Of a stretch of 64,000 bases of DNA, positions 7,158 through 16,383 are shown piece by piece. Under the pieces are notes generated by a model. That model saw only the letters and a program-made list of their open reading frames with translations, did not search any database and was not told the DNA's origin. The stretch covers positions 56,141-120,140 of the forward strand of contig NZ_BOQN01000102.1 in NCBI RefSeq assembly GCF_018332695.1. Reading direction: 5' to 3'. The DNA comes from Paractinoplanes toevensis (lineage in GTDB: Bacteria; Actinomycetota; Actinomycetes; Mycobacteriales; Micromonosporaceae). The position numbers and the translations under genes were made by a program. Position 1 is the stretch's first letter. Every line of letters starts with the position of its first letter.

Positions 7158-9731
7158 GTGAGAGAGACCGGATGGATCACGTCACCGAGCCGGACGGGCC
7201 GCCCTGCGGTCCGGCAGTCCCTGGTGCCACGTCGCCGGCTGGGGGAGATGCTGGACGCCGGCGTCAGCCGGGCCGTGACGCTGGTCTGTGCCGGGCCGGG
7301 CTGGGGCAAGAGCACTCTGGTCGCCGCCTGGGCCGAGGACCGGGCCGCAACCGGGCGGGTCGGGTGGCTGGCGCTCAACTCCCGGCACAACGACCCGCGG
7401 GTGTTCTGGTCCGACGTCGTCGAGGCCCTGCGCCAGGCCGGTGCGGTGCCCTGCGGCTCCCCGCTCGACCGGCTGGACCTGCGGACCGGGGATCAGGCGG
7501 GAGCGCTCCGGTCCGGCCTGGACGCGCTGGACGTGCCGGTCGTGCTGGTGCTGGACGACTTCCACGAGGTGGACGACGTGCGGGTGATCGGCGGACTGTC
7601 GATGCTGCTGCACGACCCGCCGTCGTCGCTGCGCCTGGTCCTGGTGAGCCGCAGCGAGCCGAGCCTCCCGCTGCACCGGTTCCGCGCCGCCGGTGACCTC
7701 ACCGAGATACGAGCCCGGCATCTCGCGTTCCGTGCTTCCGAAGCGGCCGAACTGCCGGTCGTGCGCCACCAGGGGCTGCCCGCCGAGCAGCTGGCCGAGC
7801 TGCTCGACCGCAGCGACGGCTGGGTGGTCGGCCTGCAGATGCTGGCCGGACAGACGCACGGCGAGGTCCGGGCCATCACCGATTACCTGTTTCGAGAGGT
7901 GGTGTCCGCGCTGCCGGCGAAGACGCGGACGTTCCTGCTGCACACCAGCATCACCGAGACGGTCTGCGGCCCGCTCGCCGACGCGCTGACCGGCGAGACG
8001 CACAGCCGTCGCATCCTCGAAGGGCTGGAGAACGCCAATGCGTTCGTCGCCCGCGACCCGGCGCGGCCCGGCTGGTTCCGCTACCACCCGCTGCTGCGCG
8101 AGGCACTGCACCACCAGCTCGCCCTCGACCGGCCCGGTGCCGAAGCGGAACTGCACCTGATCGCCGCCCAGTGGTACGCCCGGGAACAGTCGATCATGGA
8201 CTCCCTGCGGCATGCCGCCGCCGCCCGTGCCTGGCACCTGCTCGGCCGGCTGTGTGTCGACCACGTCATCGTCACCGTCCTCTCCGGCGAGCGCGCCCGG
8301 TTGATCGACGTGCTGCGCCAGGTCCCCGTCGAGCGGTATGCGGACACCCCGGAACTGGCCCTGTGCGCGGCGGCCGTGCGCTACGACAGCGGCGACCGCA
8401 CCGGTGCGGCCGGCATGCTCGCCCTGGTCCGGTCGCCGGCCGGGTTGAGCGTCGCCACCGGCCTGACGCTGCAGCTCATGGACGCCGGCCTGCGGTTCTG
8501 GCGGCCCGGCAACATGCCCCGGCTGGTCGGCGCGGCCACCGACACCCTCAAGGAGCTCAGCGCGCTCCGCCTCGATCAGCTGCCGTCGCTGCTGCACTAC
8601 CGGGCCATCGCGCTCGACGAGAAGGGGTCCGGCCTGCTCTGGCTGGACGAACCCGACCACGCCGACCGCTACCTGTGGGCGGCCGCGACCGCCGCCCGCA
8701 GCGTCGGGGTCACGCTCATCGAGATCAGCGCCCTGGCGCATCTCGCGCTGCTGGTCTTTCTGCAGGGCTCGCTGCGCGAGGCGGCCGGCTTCGTGGTCGC
8801 CGCCCTGGAGTTGGCTCGCCGGCACGGCTTCGAGAGCTCCGCCCAGGCCGGACTGGCCAATCTCACCCTGGCCCTGATCGAGCTCGAGTACGACCGGGTG
8901 GCCGAGGCACAGGAGGCGCTGCGGCGCGGCCAGCACGCCGGCGGCGAGGAACCGTCCGCCGTGATGGCGGTCGTCACCGCGCTGGTGCGCGCCTATCTGC
9001 TGCTGTCGTCGGGCGAGCCGGCCGCGGCCCGCTCGCAGTTGCAGCAGGCGCGGGAGGAGGCGCCGCCGACCCTGGTCGCACCGCTGCTCGACCGCTGGCT
9101 GAGCCTGGCCGAGTCGGAGACCGACCTGGCTCTCGGCAGCCCGCGCGAGATCATCGCCCGCTACCGGCCGGCGCCGCCGCGCGGCACGCTCACCCAGGCC
9201 GAGCAGGTCTGCACCGCCCGGGCCCACCTCGCGGTGAGCAACCATCAGGAGGCCGAGGTGCTGCTGGCCCGGGTGCGGGAGGGCACCAACCACGTCGCGG
9301 CGGTGACGGCCTGGATCGCCACCGCGTTCGCGGCCGACGCCGAGGGGCACGGCAATCGATCGATCGACGCGCTGTCGCGGGCGGTGCAGGCCGCCGAGCG
9401 GGAGGGCATCCGCCGCCCGTTCCGCCGGTTCGACGCGCGCCGGATGAACGCCCTGCTGGACCGGCGGCGCTGGCTCGACGAGCAGGACCTGCCCACGGTC
9501 GGCGTGCTGGCCGAGGAGACGTCCGAGCCGGCGCCGTCCGAGGTGCTCAGCGAACGGGAGCGGGATGTGCTGCGATACCTCCCGACCGTGCTCACCGCGG
9601 GGGAGATCGCCGGCCATCTCAGCATCTCGATCAACACGGTGAAGGCGCACATGCGCTCGATCTACCGCAAGCTGGGCGCGGCCCGGCGGCGGGAGGCGGT
9701 GGTCCGGGCCCGCCAGATCGGCCTCATCTAG
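7158..9731 (+). CDS. LAL/MalT-like LuxR family transcriptional regulator
   Basis: Large ATP-binding regulator of 857 residues. Walker A GPGWGKST is at residues 46-53 and Walker B is VLVLDDFHEV. The middle is an alpha-helical TPR-like region. The C-terminal LuxR HTH (about residues 795-857) contains LSERERDVLRYL and INTVKAHMRSIYRKLGA. In this family ATP and an inducer drive multimerisation and activation at repeated promoter boxes, as for E. coli MalT. The GTG at 7158 is chosen because homology starts there. It lies inside the island that carries the repeated dyad, so it is one of two candidate regulators for it. Confidence 0.85.
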   Translation: MRETGWITSPSRTGRPAVRQSLVPRRRLGEMLDAGVSRAVTLVCAGPGWGKSTLVAAWAEDRAATGRVGWLALNSRHNDPRVFWSDVVEALRQAGAVPCGSPLDRLDLRTGDQAGALRSGLDALDVPVVLVLDDFHEVDDVRVIGGLSMLLHDPPSSLRLVLVSRSEPSLPLHRFRAAGDLTEIRARHLAFRASEAAELPVVRHQGLPAEQLAELLDRSDGWVVGLQMLAGQTHGEVRAITDYLFREVVSALPAKTRTFLLHTSITETVCGPLADALTGETHSRRILEGLENANAFVARDPARPGWFRYHPLLREALHHQLALDRPGAEAELHLIAAQWYAREQSIMDSLRHAAAARAWHLLGRLCVDHVIVTVLSGERARLIDVLRQVPVERYADTPELALCAAAVRYDSGDRTGAAGMLALVRSPAGLSVATGLTLQLMDAGLRFWRPGNMPRLVGAATDTLKELSALRLDQLPSLLHYRAIALDEKGSGLLWLDEPDHADRYLWAAATAARSVGVTLIEISALAHLALLVFLQGSLREAAGFVVAALELARRHGFESSAQAGLANLTLALIELEYDRVAEAQEALRRGQHAGGEEPSAVMAVVTALVRAYLLLSSGEPAAARSQLQQAREEAPPTLVAPLLDRWLSLAESETDLALGSPREIIARYRPAPPRGTLTQAEQVCTARAHLAVSNHQEAEVLLARVREGTNHVAAVTAWIATAFAADAEGHGNRSIDALSRAVQAAEREGIRRPFRRFDARRMNALLDRRRWLDEQDLPTVGVLAEETSEPAPSEVLSERERDVLRYLPTVLTAGEIAGHLSISINTVKAHMRSIYRKLGAARRREAVVRARQIGLI

Positions 9732-9738
9732 AAAGCCC

Positions 9739-9784
9739 TCACCCGACCGGGATGACGACCACGGGCGCCGCCGAGGCGTTTGCT
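9739..9784 (+). promoter_or_regulatory. Dyad operator TCACCC-N5-GGATGA and -10 TTTGCT
   Basis: Exact consensus dyad at 9739-9755, immediately after the regulator stop. TTTGCT at 9779-9784 ends 37 nt from its centre. Predicted start near 9791 leaves a short leader with AAAGGGGAGG before the ATG at 9817. Confidence 0.6.
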
Positions 9785-9816
9785 GGTGCTCACCTCGTAC
9801 CGGAAAGGGGAGGCCG

Positions 9817-10398
9817 ATGGCCGACACCTCCGCACCCAGCCTGTGGAACACCGCGGTCGCCGAGACCCGAGAACAGCCGTTTCCCTGGTGGACGGTGCTG
9901 ATCACCGGCCTGCTCGGTGTCGCGTTCGGGGTCGCCGTGCTGGTCTGGCCGGACATCAGCCTGCGGATCATGGCCGCGCTGGCCGGGATCTGGCTCTTCG
10001 TCGCCGGTGCCGCCCGGATCATCGGGGCGTTCCTGCCCGGCACCGGCGTCAGCATCGTGGGCCGGGTCCTGTCCGGCATCGTCGGCATCATCGTGCTGGT
10101 CGCCGGGATCATCTGTCTCCGCAACGTGGTCACCCGGCTGGTGCTGCTGGCGCTGCTCTTCGCGATCACCTGGATCCTCACCGGACTCAGCGCGGTGCTC
10201 ATCGGGGTGCAGCGCGACGGCGGCGAGCGGATCGCCCTGATCCTGCTCGGTGTGCTGTCGCTGCTGGCCGGCACCGTCTTCGTCTTCACCCCGGGCCTGT
10301 CGCTGGCCACCCTGGTGATCCTGGCCGGGGTCAGCAGCCTCGTGGTGGGTGCCTCCGAGGTCGTCCTCGCCTTCATGCTGCGCCGGCGCCCGGCCTGA
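9817..10398 (+). CDS. HdeD-like (DUF308) membrane protein
   Basis: Integral membrane protein of 193 residues with six hydrophobic segments arranged as three similar pairs, each holding GLLGVAFGVAVL- or ALAGIWLFVAG-like motifs; this is the DUF308/HdeD fold. In enterobacteria HdeD is linked to acid resistance; the actinobacterial role is unknown. AAAGGGGAGG precedes the ATG. It heads an operon with the phosphohydrolase (1 nt apart) and possibly the glutamine amidotransferase. Confidence 0.8.
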   Translation: MADTSAPSLWNTAVAETREQPFPWWTVLITGLLGVAFGVAVLVWPDISLRIMAALAGIWLFVAGAARIIGAFLPGTGVSIVGRVLSGIVGIIVLVAGIICLRNVVTRLVLLALLFAITWILTGLSAVLIGVQRDGGERIALILLGVLSLLAGTVFVFTPGLSLATLVILAGVSSLVVGASEVVLAFMLRRRPA

Positions 10399-10399
10399 C

Positions 10400-12328
10400 A
10401 TGAAACTGCTGCCGCTCGGCTGGGTGGCGTTCGCCCTGACCGTTGCCCTGCTGCCCGGCCTGTCCGCGGACGACGGCTGGGCGGTCCTCGCCGCGGCCCT
10501 GCTGCTGGGCCTGCTCGGCATGGTGCTGCGGCCGGCCATCGCCGGCCTGATGGCGCGGATCGGCTGGGCGGGTGTGCTGGCCGGCTGGCTGCTGGCGCAG
10601 GCCGCGCTGGTGTACGCGGCCCTGGCGATCACCCCGGGGATGCACGTGGACGGGTTCTGGACCGCGTTCTGGGCGTCCTGGATCTACTCGGGGCTGATGA
10701 GCGCGGCACTCTGGCTGATCACCGCCGGGCGCACCGAGGCGGTCACCCGGCACCTGCTCTGGGTCAACCGCCGGTTCCGCCGCGAGGTGTCGCCCACCGC
10801 CGTGCCCGGCCTGGTGATCGTGCAGATCGACGGGCTCTCCGCGCCCCTCGCGCACTGGGCGGTCGAGGCCGGGAACCTGCCCACGCTGGGCCGGTGGCTG
10901 CGCTCCGGGAGCCACCTCCTCACCGAGTGGCACGCGCAGCTGCCGGCGACCACGCCGGCCAGCCAGGCGGGCCTGCTGCACGGCGCGAGCGACCGGGTTC
11001 CGGCGTTCCGATGGTACGAGAAACCGGCCGGCCGGCTGATCGTGACGAACCGGCCCGCCGACGCCGCCGAGGTCGAGGCCCGGTTCTCGGACGGCAAGGG
11101 GCTGCTGGCCGACGGCGGGGTGAGCGTCAGCAACGTGTTCTCCGGCGACGCGCCGACCAGCCTGCTCACCATGAGCACCGCCCGGGCGCGGCGCGGGCCG
11201 GCCCGCTATGTGAGCGCCTACCTGCTCGACCCGTTCGGGCTGACCCGCTCGCTGGTGCTGACCCTCGGCGAGGTGGTCAAGGAGCTCTACCAGGCCCGCC
11301 GGCAACGGCTGCGCCGGATCGAGCCGCGGATCCGCCGGGCACCCTCCTACGTGCTGCTGCGCGGCGTCACCAACGTGCTGCTCCGGCACCTGAACCTGGC
11401 GATCATGGCGGAGCACCTGATGCGCGGCGCCCCGGTGATCTACTGCGACTTCGTCGACTACGACGAGATCGCCCACCACGCCGGCCCGGCCCGGCCGGAG
11501 TCCCTGGCGGCGCTCGAGGGCATCGACGGCGTGCTCGCCAACCTGGAAGAGGTCGCGGCGGCCGCGCCCCGGCCGTACGAGTTCGTGGTGCTCTCCGACC
11601 ACGGCCAGAGTCAGGGCGCCACGTTCCGCCAGCGGTACGGCATCGGCCTGGACGATCTGGTCCGCGGCACGGTCGTCGCACCGGCCACGGGCACCGTCGA
11701 CGACGAGCAGAAGGGGCGGGCCGAAGCGCTGCGGGCCGGTCTGCTGCCGTCCGCCGCCGACTCGCCCGGCCACGGCGATGGCGAGCTGCGGCCGGAGCAC
11801 GTGGTGCTCGCCTCCGGCAACCTCGGCCTGATCTACCTGGCCCGGCGGCCCGGCCGGCAGAGCATGGAACAGATCGAGGAGAACGACCCCGGGCTGCTCG
11901 ACCGGCTCGTCGCCCACCCCGGCATCGGCTGGATCGCCGTACGCTCCGGGGCGGACGGCCCGGTCGTCCTCGGCCGGCATGGCCGGCACTACCTCGATGA
12001 CGACCGCGTCGAGGGCGCCGACCCGCTGCTGGGCTTCGGCGACCGCGCCGCCGGCGACCTGCGCCGGCACGACCGTCTCGAGCACACCCCGGACATCCTG
12101 GTGAACAGCGTGTACGACCCGGTCACCGGCGAGGTCGCCGCGTTCGAGGAGCTTGTCGGCTGCCACGGCGGCCTCGGCGGGCCGCAGAACCGTCCCGTCC
12201 TCATCCACCCCCGGGCCTGGCCGGTCGGCGTGGAGCTGAACAGCGCCGACGCCGTGCACGCCCAGTTGCGCCAGTGGCGTTCATTCTCCCGGGATGAGGA
12301 GCACCCGGACCCTCGGCGCGCACCCTGA
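10400..12328 (+). CDS. Membrane-anchored alkaline phosphatase superfamily phosphohydrolase
   Basis: Protein of 642 residues. The first ~120 residues hold four hydrophobic segments like a small phage-holin/superfamily IV membrane domain. Then comes a type I phosphodiesterase/nucleotide pyrophosphatase-like domain beginning LVIVQIDGLSAP (metal Asp) and containing TTPASQAGLLHG (the usual nucleophile Ser/Thr region), CDFVDYDEIAHHAG and VLSDHGQSQG metal ligands. The family acts on phosphodiesters or lipid-linked phosphates; the real substrate is unknown. The ATG lies one base after the HdeD stop. The 3' end contains a dyad that may serve the next gene. Confidence 0.78.
   Translation: MKLLPLGWVAFALTVALLPGLSADDGWAVLAAALLLGLLGMVLRPAIAGLMARIGWAGVLAGWLLAQAALVYAALAITPGMHVDGFWTAFWASWIYSGLMSAALWLITAGRTEAVTRHLLWVNRRFRREVSPTAVPGLVIVQIDGLSAPLAHWAVEAGNLPTLGRWLRSGSHLLTEWHAQLPATTPASQAGLLHGASDRVPAFRWYEKPAGRLIVTNRPADAAEVEARFSDGKGLLADGGVSVSNVFSGDAPTSLLTMSTARARRGPARYVSAYLLDPFGLTRSLVLTLGEVVKELYQARRQRLRRIEPRIRRAPSYVLLRGVTNVLLRHLNLAIMAEHLMRGAPVIYCDFVDYDEIAHHAGPARPESLAALEGIDGVLANLEEVAAAAPRPYEFVVLSDHGQSQGATFRQRYGIGLDDLVRGTVVAPATGTVDDEQKGRAEALRAGLLPSAADSPGHGDGELRPEHVVLASGNLGLIYLARRPGRQSMEQIEENDPGLLDRLVAHPGIGWIAVRSGADGPVVLGRHGRHYLDDDRVEGADPLLGFGDRAAGDLRRHDRLEHTPDILVNSVYDPVTGEVAAFEELVGCHGGLGGPQNRPVLIHPRAWPVGVELNSADAVHAQLRQWRSFSRDEEHPDPRRAP
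12281..12326 (+). promoter_or_regulatory. Dyad operator (11/12) and -10 CACCCT
   Basis: TCATTC-N5-GGATGA at 12281-12297 has one mismatch. CACCCT at 12321-12326 ends 37 nt from the centre. It could give the amidotransferase gene its own promoter although it is 27 nt behind the phosphohydrolase gene. Confidence 0.4.
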
Positions 12329-12355
12329 CCTGGACTCCGAGCAAAGGGGACCGCC

Positions 12356-13195
12356 GTGTGCCGGTGGCTGGCCTATTCCGGAACGCCGATCGGGCTGGAC
12401 GAACTGCTCTACAAGCCCCGCTATTCGCTGATCGACCAGAGCATGCACTCCCGGATGGGGGTGGAGACCACCAACGGCGACGGGGTCGGCGTCGGCTGGT
12501 ACGGCCCCGACGACCAGCCCGCTCCCGCCCTGTTCCGCGGGGTCGGGCCGGCCTGGGGTGACGTCAACCTGCGCGAACTCGCCCGGGTCACCACGTCGGG
12601 GCTGTTCCTCGCGCACATCCGGGCCAGCACCGGCACTCCGGTGCAGCAGACCAACTGCCACCCGTTCCGCTACGGCCGCTGGCTGTGGTGCCACAACGGG
12701 GCGATCCGCGGCTTCCGCCGGCTGCGGCGGGACCTGCTGTTCGCAGTCGACCCGGAGCTGTTCCCGGGCGTGGCCGGTTCCACCGACTCCGAGCTGATGT
12801 TCCACCTCGCACTGACCTTCGGCCTGCGCGACGACCCGGTGAACGCGGTCGAGCGGATGGCCGGCTTCGTCGAGGCGGTGGCCCGCACCCACGGGATCGC
12901 AGACCCGTTGCAGATGACCGTCGGCACCACCGACGGGGACCGGGTGTGGGCGTTCCGCTACTCCAGCGAACGCCACAGCCGCACGCTGTACGTCAGCACG
13001 GCGGTGAGCGCCCTGCGCGCCCTCTACCCCGAGAACGAGCAGCTGAGCCGGGTGTCCGACGAGACCCGCATCGTCGTCTCCGAACCACTGGGCGAGCTCA
13101 AGGGCGCCTGGCAGCCGTTGCCCGAGTCCAGCTGGGGTGTCGTTCAGAAAGGAGCCGACGAGCTCGGCGCCTTCCACCCGAAGGACCCGTCGTGA
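12356..13195 (+). CDS. Class II glutamine amidotransferase (EgtC/YafJ-like)
   Basis: Protein of 279 residues whose second residue is the N-terminal nucleophile Cys (MCRWLAYSG) exposed after Met removal. Other glutaminase landmarks are NGDGVGVGWY, LAHIRASTG and CHNGAIRGF. It releases ammonia from glutamine, or acts as a gamma-glutamyl amidohydrolase as EgtC does; no ergothioneine gene is nearby, so the acceptor is unknown. GTG start with AAAGGGGA upstream. A strong hairpin follows 22 nt after the stop. Confidence 0.85.
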   Translation: MCRWLAYSGTPIGLDELLYKPRYSLIDQSMHSRMGVETTNGDGVGVGWYGPDDQPAPALFRGVGPAWGDVNLRELARVTTSGLFLAHIRASTGTPVQQTNCHPFRYGRWLWCHNGAIRGFRRLRRDLLFAVDPELFPGVAGSTDSELMFHLALTFGLRDDPVNAVERMAGFVEAVARTHGIADPLQMTVGTTDGDRVWAFRYSSERHSRTLYVSTAVSALRALYPENEQLSRVSDETRIVVSEPLGELKGAWQPLPESSWGVVQKGADELGAFHPKDPS

Positions 13196-13211
13196 CCGAC
13201 CTGGTGACCGC

Positions 13212-13625
13212 TCAATGACTGGCCCGGACCACCAAGGTCCGGGCCAGTTTGTCGTGGATGGCCTGGTGGCGGCGGTCGACGAGCAGCCACAGGGCGCCGA
13301 TCGGGAAGTACGCCAGCAGCACGGCCCGCAGCAGCGCGGCGGACCAGCGGATCCGCCGGTTGCCGAGGCCGACCACCCGCAGGCCGAGGACGGCCATTCC
13401 CGGGGTACGCCCGGCGAGCGCCCAGAACGCCGCGCAGTACAGCGCGAACAGCCCGGGCAGGACCACCAGGTACGCGGCGGTCACCGCCCGGGCCAGGTCA
13501 CGTGCCTCGCTGCCGACCACCGACGCCACCATGCCGAGCCCGGTTACGACGGCGGCCGCGGCCACCGCCACGACCAGGGCGTCCAGCACGTAGGCGAGCG
13601 TCCGGCTGACCGGGCCGCCGGTCAC
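13212..13625 (-). CDS. RDD family membrane protein
   Basis: Protein of 137 residues with three to four transmembrane segments. The family motif is partly kept in RTLAYVLDALVV near the N-terminus, and GRTPGMAVLGLRVVG is the typical RDD second-half sequence. RDD proteins are small membrane proteins, some implicated in ion homeostasis. The GTG start overlaps the TGA of the upstream P-type ATPase gene (GTGA), so it is translationally coupled to it and may act with the pump. Its C-terminal codons lie in the terminator hairpin of the facing gene. Confidence 0.8.
   Translation of the reverse strand: MTGGPVSRTLAYVLDALVVAVAAAAVVTGLGMVASVVGSEARDLARAVTAAYLVVLPGLFALYCAAFWALAGRTPGMAVLGLRVVGLGNRRIRWSAALLRAVLLAYFPIGALWLLVDRRHQAIHDKLARTLVVRASH
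13218..13248 (+). terminator. Intrinsic-type terminator of the amidotransferase operon
   Basis: Perfect 13-bp GC-rich stem (13218-13230 with 13236-13248), loop ACCAA, then TTTGT. It is encoded within the last codons of the converging RDD gene. Confidence 0.75.
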
Positions 13626-16318
13626 GCCGTGAGCCGGCGGCGCAGGACGACCTTGCGGAGCTCGGTGGCGACGATGACGGTCAGGGCCGAGCCGAGGCAG
13701 ATCAGCCACTGCCCGGCGTTGAGGCTGGTCGTGCCGAGCAGCCGCTGCAGCAGGTCGAGCTGGGTGGCCAGGAAGATGGCGACGAGCGACATCCCGCTGG
13801 TGATCACGAAGCGGCGGTCGTTGAACGTCTCCAGGCTGAACACCGAGCGGGTGTCGCTGCGGACGGTGAACGAGAAGAACAGGTTCATGAAGGCGAACGC
13901 GGTGACGCCCATGGTGCGGCCGGTGTCGAGGTTCCACTCCCGGTCGGCCCACCAGATCACCAGCAGCGTGCTGATGCCCATGACCAGGCCGACGATGCTG
14001 AGCCAGCCGAGCGCGGACCGGCTGAGCAGCGGCTCGTCCGAGCGGCGCGGCCGCCGTTCCATGATGTCCGGGTCGCCCTTGCCGTAGCCGAGGCCGACCG
14101 ACTGGAACACCTGCGTGGTGAAGTTCAGCCACAGCGTCTGCAGCGGCACGAACGGCACGCCGGCCGCGATGTTGAAGATGCTGGCGCTCAGGAACGTGAC
14201 CACCATGCCGACGAGCACGCCCATCTGGAAGAAGATGTACTTCTTCAGGTTGTCGTAGAGCTCGCGGCCGAGCCGCACGGCCTTCACGATGGTCGCGAAG
14301 TCGTCGTCGGTGAGGATCATCGCGGCGGCTTCCTTGCTCACCTCGGTGCCGGTGATCCCCATCGCGATGCCGATGTCGGCCTTCTTCAGCGCCGGCGCGT
14401 CGTTCACCCCGTCGCCGGTCATCGCGACGATGTGGCCCTTGCGCTTGAGCACCTCGACGAGGCGCACCTTGTGCTCCGGGGTGACCCGGGCGATCACGCC
14501 GATGTCGTCGATCTGCTCGTCGGCCTGCGCGTCGGTCATCGCCGCGAAGTCGGCGCCGGTGATGACCCGGCCGCGGATGCCGAGCTTGCCGGCGATCGCG
14601 GCGGCGGTGACCGCGTGGTCCCCGGTGATCATGCGGACCTGGATGCCGGCCGCGTGTGCCTCGACGATCGCGGCCTTCGCCTGCGTCCGGGGCGGGTCGA
14701 CGATGCCGACCAGGGCGAGCACGGTCAGGCCGTCGAGCGCGGCGAGCAGGTCACCGCCGGCGTCGAAGGCCGCCGGGTCGAAGTCCTTGCTGCCGGTGGC
14801 CATCACCCGCAGGCCCTGCGCGGCGAGCCGCTCGTTCTCGTCGAGATAGCGGGCGCGGAAATCCTCGTCGACCGTGCGCAGCGCGAGGTCGGGGCCGGGC
14901 ACCCGGGCGGCGCGGGCGAGCAGCTGGTCGGGCGCGCCCTTGACGTACGCCCGGACCACCTCCCGGCCGTCCGTCGTGGTCATCCGGTGGAAGGTCGCCA
15001 TCATCTTGTACGCGGCGTCGAACGGCAGCTCGGCCACCCGCGGGTAGCGTTCCCGGGTGGCGGCCACGTCGATGCCGCCCTTCTCGGCCAGCACCACCAG
15101 GGCACCCTCGGTCGGGTCGCCGATCATCGTGCCGTCGCGCACCACAGCGTCGGCGGCCAGGGCCATCGGCAGCAGGAAGTCGTCGAGCGGCACGTCCGGC
15201 TGCCCGGCCACCCGCTTGATGGTCCCGTCGGTGGAGTAGCCGCTGCCCGAGACGACGTACCGCCGGCCCGGGATGGTCATCTCGGTGGCGGTCATCTGAT
15301 TGAGCGTCAGCGTGCCGGTCTTGTCGGAGTTGATCGCCGAGGTGGACCCGAGCGTCTCGGTGGAGCGCAGCCGCTTCACGATCGCGTTGGCCTTGGCCAG
15401 CGTGGTGGTGCCGAGCGACAGGATCGTGGTGACCACCGCGGGCAGGCCGGTCGGGATGGCCGAGATGGCGAACGCGATGGCCGCCGTGAAGACCACGTTG
15501 AACTCGTTGCCCCGGGCCAGGTTGATGATCACCGACGCGAGCAGGGCGATGCCGGAGATCACCAGGATCTGGTTGGTGAGCTTGCCGAGCTGCCGGGTCA
15601 GCGGCGTGTCGTCCTGCTTCTCGCTCTGCAGCATGCCGGAGATGTGACCGACCTCGGTGGCCATCCCGGTCGCGGTGACCAGCAGTTCGCCGGCGCCCCG
15701 GGTGACGTTGGTGTTCATGTAGGCCATGTCGGCCCGGTCGCCCAGGTCGGTCTCGATGACGCCGATCGGCTCGACGCTCTTGCTGACCGGCAGACTCTCG
15801 CCGGTCAGCGCCGACTCGTCGATCTCCAGGGTGGCGGCCCGCAGCAGCCGCCCGTCCGCCGGCACCAGGTCACCGGCCTCGAGCAGCACGACGTCACCGG
15901 GCACGAGTTCCTCGGCGGGCAGCTCGACGAGGGTGCCGTCGCGGCGGACCTTGGCCTTGACGATCATCATCTTCTGCAGGGCGCCGATCGCGGCCGCCGC
16001 CTTGCCCTCCTGGTGCAGGCCCAGGGCCGCGTTCAGCAGGGTGAGCGCGATCAGCAGAATGCCGGTGCCCCACTGCTTGAGCGGGACCATGCTGCCGATG
16101 CCGGCCGCCAGCAGCACGATCTGCATCGGATCGGCGAACTGCCGGACGAAGGACCGCCACCACGGCTCCTTGCGGCCCTCGGTGAACTTGTTGGGGCCGT
16201 GCTTCTCGCGTCTTCGATCGGCCTCGGCACTGCTCAGGCCGGACTGCTGGTCGACCTGCTCGGCCTGTAGCGCCTCGTCGACCGACAGGACATGGAAGGG
16301 TGGGGTCAGGGTGTCCAT
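13622..16318 (-). CDS. P2-type cation-transporting ATPase with atypical ion site
   Basis: Ten-TM ion pump of 898 residues. Domains: N-terminal cation ATPase domain (1-70), actuator with LTGES (171-175), phosphorylation site SDKTGTLT with Asp332, nucleotide domain with KGAPD, and hinge GDGVND. The fold is the P2A class (SERCA/CtpF/PMA-like), but the M4 motif reads IPTGLP, not PEGLP, and M6 reads NFTTQ, not N-x-x-TD, so two acidic calcium ligands are missing. The transported ion is therefore unclear. The start ATG 16318 has AGGAGA upstream. It is preceded by a small arginine-rich ORF and followed by the coupled RDD gene. Confidence 0.88.
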   Translation of the reverse strand: MDTLTPPFHVLSVDEALQAEQVDQQSGLSSAEADRRREKHGPNKFTEGRKEPWWRSFVRQFADPMQIVLLAAGIGSMVPLKQWGTGILLIALTLLNAALGLHQEGKAAAAIGALQKMMIVKAKVRRDGTLVELPAEELVPGDVVLLEAGDLVPADGRLLRAATLEIDESALTGESLPVSKSVEPIGVIETDLGDRADMAYMNTNVTRGAGELLVTATGMATEVGHISGMLQSEKQDDTPLTRQLGKLTNQILVISGIALLASVIINLARGNEFNVVFTAAIAFAISAIPTGLPAVVTTILSLGTTTLAKANAIVKRLRSTETLGSTSAINSDKTGTLTLNQMTATEMTIPGRRYVVSGSGYSTDGTIKRVAGQPDVPLDDFLLPMALAADAVVRDGTMIGDPTEGALVVLAEKGGIDVAATRERYPRVAELPFDAAYKMMATFHRMTTTDGREVVRAYVKGAPDQLLARAARVPGPDLALRTVDEDFRARYLDENERLAAQGLRVMATGSKDFDPAAFDAGGDLLAALDGLTVLALVGIVDPPRTQAKAAIVEAHAAGIQVRMITGDHAVTAAAIAGKLGIRGRVITGADFAAMTDAQADEQIDDIGVIARVTPEHKVRLVEVLKRKGHIVAMTGDGVNDAPALKKADIGIAMGITGTEVSKEAAAMILTDDDFATIVKAVRLGRELYDNLKKYIFFQMGVLVGMVVTFLSASIFNIAAGVPFVPLQTLWLNFTTQVFQSVGLGYGKGDPDIMERRPRRSDEPLLSRSALGWLSIVGLVMGISTLLVIWWADREWNLDTGRTMGVTAFAFMNLFFSFTVRSDTRSVFSLETFNDRRFVITSGMSLVAIFLATQLDLLQRLLGTTSLNAGQWLICLGSALTVIVATELRKVVLRRRLTA

Positions 16319-16383
16319 CGGCTTCTCCTGCTCATCGAAAGGCGCGGCCGGGTCGCACGTCCCGGCCGCGCCCGCGGGCTGCA

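Noticed and set aside
7182..10376. Open frame of 1064 codons on the minus strand
   Set aside because: Antisense to the LuxR and HdeD-like genes; composition-driven, no domain.
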